From the NCBI GenBank assembly GCA_963617275.1, contig CAVENX010000049.1, positions 1-64,000 of the forward strand: a stretch of DNA of 64,000 nt. Reading direction: 5' to 3'. The position numbers and the translations under genes were made by a program. Below are positions 59,713 to 64,000 of the stretch, one piece after another (the stretch's first letter is position 1; each line of letters opens with the position of its first letter). Below the pieces are notes generated by a model. It had not been told where the DNA came from, did no database searches, and was given only the letters and a program-made list of their open reading frames with translations. This DNA is from Limivicinus sp963617275. Lineage in GTDB: Bacteria > Bacillota > Clostridia > Oscillospirales > Oscillospiraceae.

Positions 59713-60561
59713 TCAGTGCTTTCCACGATAACCGCGGCGTCGGCTCAAAACCGCATAGAGCGCGATAAAAGCCGCCGTTGTGCCAAGGCCAACCATCGTC
59801 CAGAGCACATAATCCGTATGCACGGAGTGAACGGTATCGCTTCCTTCACTCTCGGCAAGCGCAGGCAGGTACTCCACACGGTGCCCGCGCACAAGAAGCC
59901 TGTGAGAGTTCACGCCGTAGGGCGTACAGGTGACAAGAGTGGTATAGTCCATATCGGGATCCTTATCCAGTGCGGACAGCTCATCCGGCTTGACCGTGAG
60001 CATCTGATCGACCTCATAGGCAAGTACGCGGTCAAGCACGTAAATATAAAAATGATCGCCAACGGCAAGCCTGTCAAGGTCGGTGAACATGACGGCGGAC
60101 GGAAGCCCTCTGTGCGCGGAGATAACGCAATGCGTCCCCGCGCCGCCGACGGGCAGTGCCGAACCCTCCAGATGTCCCGCGCCCTTTTCAAGCACGGCAG
60201 CGGAAGTACCGTGATATATAGGGAGAGTGACATCGATTTTGGGGATACTGACGTACCCCATTACCCCGTCGGAGTCAAAAGCAAGCTGAGAAAGGTAGTC
60301 CGCGCTCTCTTCATCGGATATGAAAGCGAAAGCATCCGGCACATCCTTACCGGCAAGAGACGCGTTATACACGTCTGCGGCGGCAAACCACGCAGAACAG
60401 TCCTCCTTCGGCGTGTCGGCAACGGCGGCGGTATAGCTGTCTATCAGACGTGCGCTGCGCCGCTCGTTCCAGCGGCTGCTGACGAGCGGATACAGCAGCA
60501 GTGAGAGTCCCGCCAGAAACAGCACGGCAACGGGTATTATGCTTTTTGTGCTTCTTTTCAT
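59713..60561 (-). CDS. Class C (pilus-polymerising) sortase 2
   Basis: 282 residues and a close paralogue of the following sortase: His150 (ISAHRGLPSA), Cys212 (TLVTCTPYGVNSHR) and Arg221, with membrane segments at both ends. The lid region differs (DAFAFISDEESADYL). Two class C sortases in one locus often divide work between polymerising the shaft and adding minor pilins. It follows the backbone pilin gene after 30 bases. Confidence 0.95.
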   Translation of the reverse strand: MKRSTKSIIPVAVLFLAGLSLLLYPLVSSRWNERRSARLIDSYTAAVADTPKEDCSAWFAAADVYNASLAGKDVPDAFAFISDEESADYLSQLAFDSDGVMGYVSIPKIDVTLPIYHGTSAAVLEKGAGHLEGSALPVGGAGTHCVISAHRGLPSAVMFTDLDRLAVGDHFYIYVLDRVLAYEVDQMLTVKPDELSALDKDPDMDYTTLVTCTPYGVNSHRLLVRGHRVEYLPALAESEGSDTVHSVHTDYVLWTMVGLGTTAAFIALYAVLSRRRGYRGKH

Positions 60562-60591
60562 GACTCTCTCCTTTTTATCGGCAGGCTTGTG

Positions 60592-62247
60592 TTACTCTTC
60601 CTTTTTGCGTTTGAGAAACAGAACTGCGGCAAGCGCCATCACGGCGGCGCCGCCGACGGTGAACATCACCGTGCCCGTGCCGCCGGTGGCAGGCAGGACG
60701 GGAGTGGACAGGTTTCTGAGCGAAGCGGTGTACTGTCTGACTTCGACTTTCTTCAGACCGTCGGGAGCAAGCTCCTTATCTTCGTCGGCAAGGTTCGTGA
60801 AAGCGCAGTGCGCGGCGCTGAGCTTTTCATGATCTGCCGCTGTGCCCTGTCCGAGCGGCTCATAGGAGTGCAGATCGAGTCTGAACACGCCCGCAGGCGC
60901 AAAATATCCTCTGGGTGTGGATTCTTCCTTTACATAATACACGCCGGAGCCGAGTCCGACAACGGTAATGTCAGGCGATGCCTCAAGCTCGGTCACGGCT
61001 CCTGCCGTACCGGCGGCGCAGGGATAATAGGTCTTGCTGCCGTCCTCCTCTGTCATGAACAAAAAGCTCAGCTTCTGTATGCCTGCTTCGTCCGAACAGA
61101 TACTGAACTTGGCGCCGCTTAAAGGCGCGTCCTTTCCGTCAACCTTATTCAGAGCAAAGGAATAGTTATAAATCGCAGTCGTTTTCGGAGATGTAGTTTT
61201 TTCTTCGCCAGCCGCGATTTTGTAGGTCAGGACAGCTGTATTTGAGGCGATGCCAGCATCAAGGGCATCGGATACTGCCTGATAATATATGTAAACCGTG
61301 CGCTCGGCGGCGGCCGGTGCGATCGTCTTATAGTCAAGCGTAAAGCTGACAAGTCCGTTCTCGTCCTCGGCGGGTGTGCCTATGAGGGCGTTTTCGATCA
61401 ACGTACCGCTCGCCGCGCCCGCAGCATCCATGAGCGGTTCACTGCCGTATACCCTGGCGGAACCTGCGGCATATCTCATACCGGACATTGTATCCCTGAC
61501 CGTCAGTTCCACGTTTTCGACGGAGCCGGCGTATGCGGGTATCTCTACCCTGACATAGAAATCAAGTATGCCGCCGACGGATGCGTCGGTCTGCACGTCC
61601 CATCTGCCGTGTACGGCGCACCATACCATTTTATCAATTGTCGGCCCGTCCTTGTATTTTGCGGTCAGCTCGACAGCATCCGCTCCCGTGACCCCGCTGC
61701 CGCCCGTTACGGCAAGCTTATCCCCGTCTACCCTTACGAAGGCGGACATGGGCAGATAGATGCGGCTGTTTTCCGCAGTGGTTCTGACAAGGAAAATATA
61801 GTAGCCGGGTTCAAGAGTAAAAGTCACCTGCGTACCGTCTGCGGCAACGTACATCTCATCATATGCCTGCGCGGGAAGCGTTCCGGCTGATACATAGTTT
61901 TCGATAAGGGCTTTTATTTGCGACGCGGTGCTCTGGCTCTGAAAATATTCGGATATGTCGGCTCCCGCTCCCGCAATGCCCGTCAGATAGCTTTCAAAGC
62001 CTGTTTCGTATATATAGCCGTGATAGTCGGCAGTATACGAGACGACTTTATAGGCGCTGACCTTCTCACCCGGCATAAGGCCGGTAACCGAAACGCTGGC
62101 CGTGCCGACTTGAGCGGCGGGTTCAGGCTGTTCGTCCGTGGTATTGTTTTCTTCCCCGTCCGCCCAAGCGGCGGCGGAGGAAGAGACGGCAAATATGACC
62201 GCAAGAATGAGCGCGAGGATGCTGCCGAATGTTTTTTTCATATACAT
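60592..62247 (-). CDS. Major (backbone) pilin, isopeptide-forming fimbrial protein
   Basis: 551 residues: signal peptide (about 1-31), an N-terminal domain with SVTGLMPGEKVSAYKVVSYT, a middle domain from about 195 with PTIDKMVWCAVHG (the Lys here fits a self-isopeptide or polymerising Lys), and a C-terminal CnaB domain with the E-box-like YYVKEESTPRGYF. The sorting signal LPATG is at 518-522, followed by a hydrophobic stretch and KRKKEE. Size, position just before the class C sortases, and motifs fit a shaft subunit. Confidence 0.9.
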   Translation of the reverse strand: MYMKKTFGSILALILAVIFAVSSSAAAWADGEENNTTDEQPEPAAQVGTASVSVTGLMPGEKVSAYKVVSYTADYHGYIYETGFESYLTGIAGAGADISEYFQSQSTASQIKALIENYVSAGTLPAQAYDEMYVAADGTQVTFTLEPGYYIFLVRTTAENSRIYLPMSAFVRVDGDKLAVTGGSGVTGADAVELTAKYKDGPTIDKMVWCAVHGRWDVQTDASVGGILDFYVRVEIPAYAGSVENVELTVRDTMSGMRYAAGSARVYGSEPLMDAAGAASGTLIENALIGTPAEDENGLVSFTLDYKTIAPAAAERTVYIYYQAVSDALDAGIASNTAVLTYKIAAGEEKTTSPKTTAIYNYSFALNKVDGKDAPLSGAKFSICSDEAGIQKLSFLFMTEEDGSKTYYPCAAGTAGAVTELEASPDITVVGLGSGVYYVKEESTPRGYFAPAGVFRLDLHSYEPLGQGTAADHEKLSAAHCAFTNLADEDKELAPDGLKKVEVRQYTASLRNLSTPVLPATGGTGTVMFTVGGAAVMALAAVLFLKRKKEE

Positions 62248-62300
62248 TTTCTCTTTTCTTTAGGATTTGTTGAAAAGGTTTTCCTGTGTTTGCCGCTCGG

Positions 62301-64000
62301 TCAATGCGCCATGCGTTTTTTTCGTTTCGGGCGGAGCAGCAGCACCGCCGAGGCACACATCATCGCGGAACCGAGAGCGATAGGCACATAGATGCCGACA
62401 CCGCCCGCCGCCGGAAAGACGTACAGCACTTCGTTGGTGACCGTGAGAGTATAGCCGCTTCCCCTGTCGCCGGTCAGCTTCCAGCCGTCGGGGGCGGTAT
62501 AGCCCGCTGGAAGATATATTTCACCGTTTGCGGCGACAAATTCAAATTCCGATTCAAGCGCTTTGTAGCCGTTTGGCGCGCCGCTCTCGATAAGCATATA
62601 CTTTCCGCGGCCGAGATTCGGTATCTCAGCCGTACCGTCTGCTCCAACGGTACATACGCTCGGGGCGCGGATAGTCTCACCCTCGTCAAAATCGCCTATG
62701 TGGACAAGCGTGAACTCCGCTCCCGTGACCGGGGAACCGGAGCGGTTTACCTTGGCGATTTTCAGCGTCTGATCCGTGACATTCACAACGGTGCGCACAG
62801 CTGTGCCGTCGCCGCCGTCGGCAGTGACGGTGGCGATACCGGCATGTACGCGCACACGGTAGAGCGTATCGTCAAGCGCATAGCCGCGCAGAGTCCCGGT
62901 TTCTTTAAGATAATACGTTCCCGCCGCAAGCTTGGATGTGAACTCCGCCTCGCCGCCCGCACCGGATACGGCCTTTTCAATAACGTCGGTGCACCCGGCG
63001 TCGGAATAGAGCGTAAACTCCGCGCCGATCAGCGGTTTGCCGTTCACATTGTCGCTGACCTTTCGCAGCGACAGCTTGCCCGCAACAGGCTCGATATTAA
63101 CGCGGATAAGCACATGGTCGGCATATTCGCTCTCCCCGTCCTTTGTCCAATACGGCTGATTGCCGTATTCGCTGTCCGCGCCCTTTTTATAGAGATTTTC
63201 ATCCAGCGTGACGTCGTAATCCTCATAGCCGTCCTTGACGTCGGGAATATTCGCGTCATACGCCACATCGCCGATATACGTCACGCGGACGCTGTATTCG
63301 GCAAGTCTGCCGTCAACAAAAAGCGGAAGATCCTTCCATGTATATGTCCACTTCCCGCCCGTCTCATCCGGCGTACCGGTAAGCTCTTGTGTATACTCAT
63401 CACCCGTCAGCGGTACGCCGCTGCGCCAGAGCTGTACGGTAACCGGCTTTTCCTCATCGGCAGGCGCGCCGTTCCAGATATTGTGAACCGTGACCTCCGT
63501 AAGGACATGAGAGAGATTGTCAATGGAGAGCATGGTCTTGTCCTCGCTGACGACGGCCCAGCTTTTGTCCGGCAGCTTTATTTCGTTTCCGTCGGCGTCT
63601 TTGATGTTCGTCTCGCTTACGGTCTCTATTTTGCCGTCCGTTCCGACGGTAAAGGTGACGCTCTGTGCACCGTTATAGCCAAGCGGCAGCCGTTCGGTAA
63701 GGGTATAGCTGTGTCCGCCGCCGAGTTTCAGATAGAAATATCCGTTGCCGCCGGTAGTAACGGCATTGTCCTTTACAAGGTCGGTATACACATCATTCTG
63801 TTCCGCAGAATACTGGCTGCTCCGCGGCTTATGGAAAAGTCTGAATTCCGTCCCTTCAGGCAGATCATTCGCCGTCAGCACGAATCCGACGCCGCCGATA
63901 CCGTGACCTGTGACGCTGTCGCGCTTTGCGACGGTTATCGTGCCTGTCCTGACGTACATATTCTCCAGTGCAACGGTCTGCACTGCGGAATCGTCGATAT
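62301..64000 (-). CDS. Large ancillary (tip) pilin, partial: N-terminus beyond the window
   Basis: The open frame runs from the stop at 62301 to the right edge without a convincing start (a GTG at 63983 has no ribosome site and the frame stays open upstream), so the gene is cut. The visible 560 residues contain at least four CnaB-type repeats, with E-boxes YTLTERLPLGYN, YYLKETGTLRGY and YMLIESGAPNGY. The C-terminus ends VFPAAGGVGIYVP, a hydrophobic stretch and RPKRKKRMAH. FPAAG stands where LPXTG is expected. It is the first pilus gene visible, likely the tip adhesin. Confidence 0.88.
   Translation of the reverse strand, partial: IDDSAVQTVALENMYVRTGTITVAKRDSVTGHGIGGVGFVLTANDLPEGTEFRLFHKPRSSQYSAEQNDVYTDLVKDNAVTTGGNGYFYLKLGGGHSYTLTERLPLGYNGAQSVTFTVGTDGKIETVSETNIKDADGNEIKLPDKSWAVVSEDKTMLSIDNLSHVLTEVTVHNIWNGAPADEEKPVTVQLWRSGVPLTGDEYTQELTGTPDETGGKWTYTWKDLPLFVDGRLAEYSVRVTYIGDVAYDANIPDVKDGYEDYDVTLDENLYKKGADSEYGNQPYWTKDGESEYADHVLIRVNIEPVAGKLSLRKVSDNVNGKPLIGAEFTLYSDAGCTDVIEKAVSGAGGEAEFTSKLAAGTYYLKETGTLRGYALDDTLYRVRVHAGIATVTADGGDGTAVRTVVNVTDQTLKIAKVNRSGSPVTGAEFTLVHIGDFDEGETIRAPSVCTVGADGTAEIPNLGRGKYMLIESGAPNGYKALESEFEFVAANGEIYLPAGYTAPDGWKLTGDRGSGYTLTVTNEVLYVFPAAGGVGIYVPIALGSAMMCASAVLLLRPKRKKRMAH

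Noticed and set aside
60592..63983. Toxin or adhesin island acquired as a unit
   Set aside because: The pilus operon is complete-looking and bounded by a normal terminator on its left; I see no tRNA or attachment site, and the right edge is outside the window.
1..64000. CRISPR arrays, tRNA and rRNA genes, transposases
   Set aside because: I found no regularly spaced repeats, no cloverleaf with a CCA-adjacent T-arm, no rRNA core sequence and no DDE transposase frame in this window.

Overview
The window looks like a chromosomal segment of a Gram-positive anaerobe of the class Clostridia, most likely a gut relative of the Oscillospirales (inference). Evidence: the ylxM-ffh-rpsP-khpA operon, the EcfA1-EcfA2-EcfT module followed by truA, a ClpE-like ATPase, a sortase/LPXTG pilus locus, canonical AGGAGG-type ribosome binding sites and clear TTGACA/TATAAT promoters. 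About three quarters of the genes are on the minus strand. I see no rRNA, tRNA, CRISPR array, intact transposase or phage gene.

Layout. 0.1-6 kb: a nucleoside/sugar-type ABC importer (DUF3798-type binding protein, MglA-like double ATPase, two permeases, one anchored accessory protein) from one strong promoter with a 130-nt leader. 6-8.7 kb: translation and secretion genes (khpA, rpsP, ffh, ylxM). 8.8-10.2 kb: hisS, divergent. 10.2-21.2 kb: a Na/Pi-PhoU protein; a CvpA - ClpE-like - macrodomain - rhomboid - DUF523 operon; truA with the ECF energizing module; a SAM methyltransferase. 21.3-26 kb: inositol monophosphatase and birA, then an unusual pair of redox genes (CrtI-like flavoprotein and flavin/2Fe-2S reductase). 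26-31.7 kb: hflK-hflC, an FHA/TPR membrane protein, a sortase-like protein and TspO. 31.9-38 kb: two tandem CNNM/CBS proteins, a P-type-ATPase-like protein lacking its catalytic motifs, and rlmB. 38-43.6 kb: a rhomboid-like protein without its catalytic serine, small secreted proteins, a MATE pump, a Cys/aromatic-rich secreted protein and a VanY-type peptidase. 43.6-49.3 kb: Nudix, nitrilase-like, DUF1643, AEC transporter, MgtE, AhcY. 49.4-52.7 kb: an ABC-2 exporter operon with an AraC regulator, behind a near-consensus promoter overlaid by two TetR-type palindromes. 52.8-57.4 kb: peptide deformylase, EFR1 ferredoxin, a LysR/MATE divergent pair and a SleB-like lipoprotein. 57.5-64 kb: a pilus operon (two class C sortases, one class D-like sortase, three surface proteins) running off the right edge.

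The most interesting signal that genes do not explain is a family of noncoding multi-hairpin repeats. Two near-identical copies of about 195 bp (31743-31936 and, inverted, 39658-39853) and two internally deleted copies of about 40 bp (42668-42708, 57446-57485) share the same ends (CAGCTTGTCAAA ... TTTGACAGTCT), and each is at or inside an intrinsic terminator. One copy interrupts what would otherwise be a perfect 11-bp terminator stem. The best protein candidates are the dead P-type ATPase, the rhomboid-like zinc-ribbon protein, the stand-alone sortase-like protein and the CrtI-like/ferredoxin-reductase pair.
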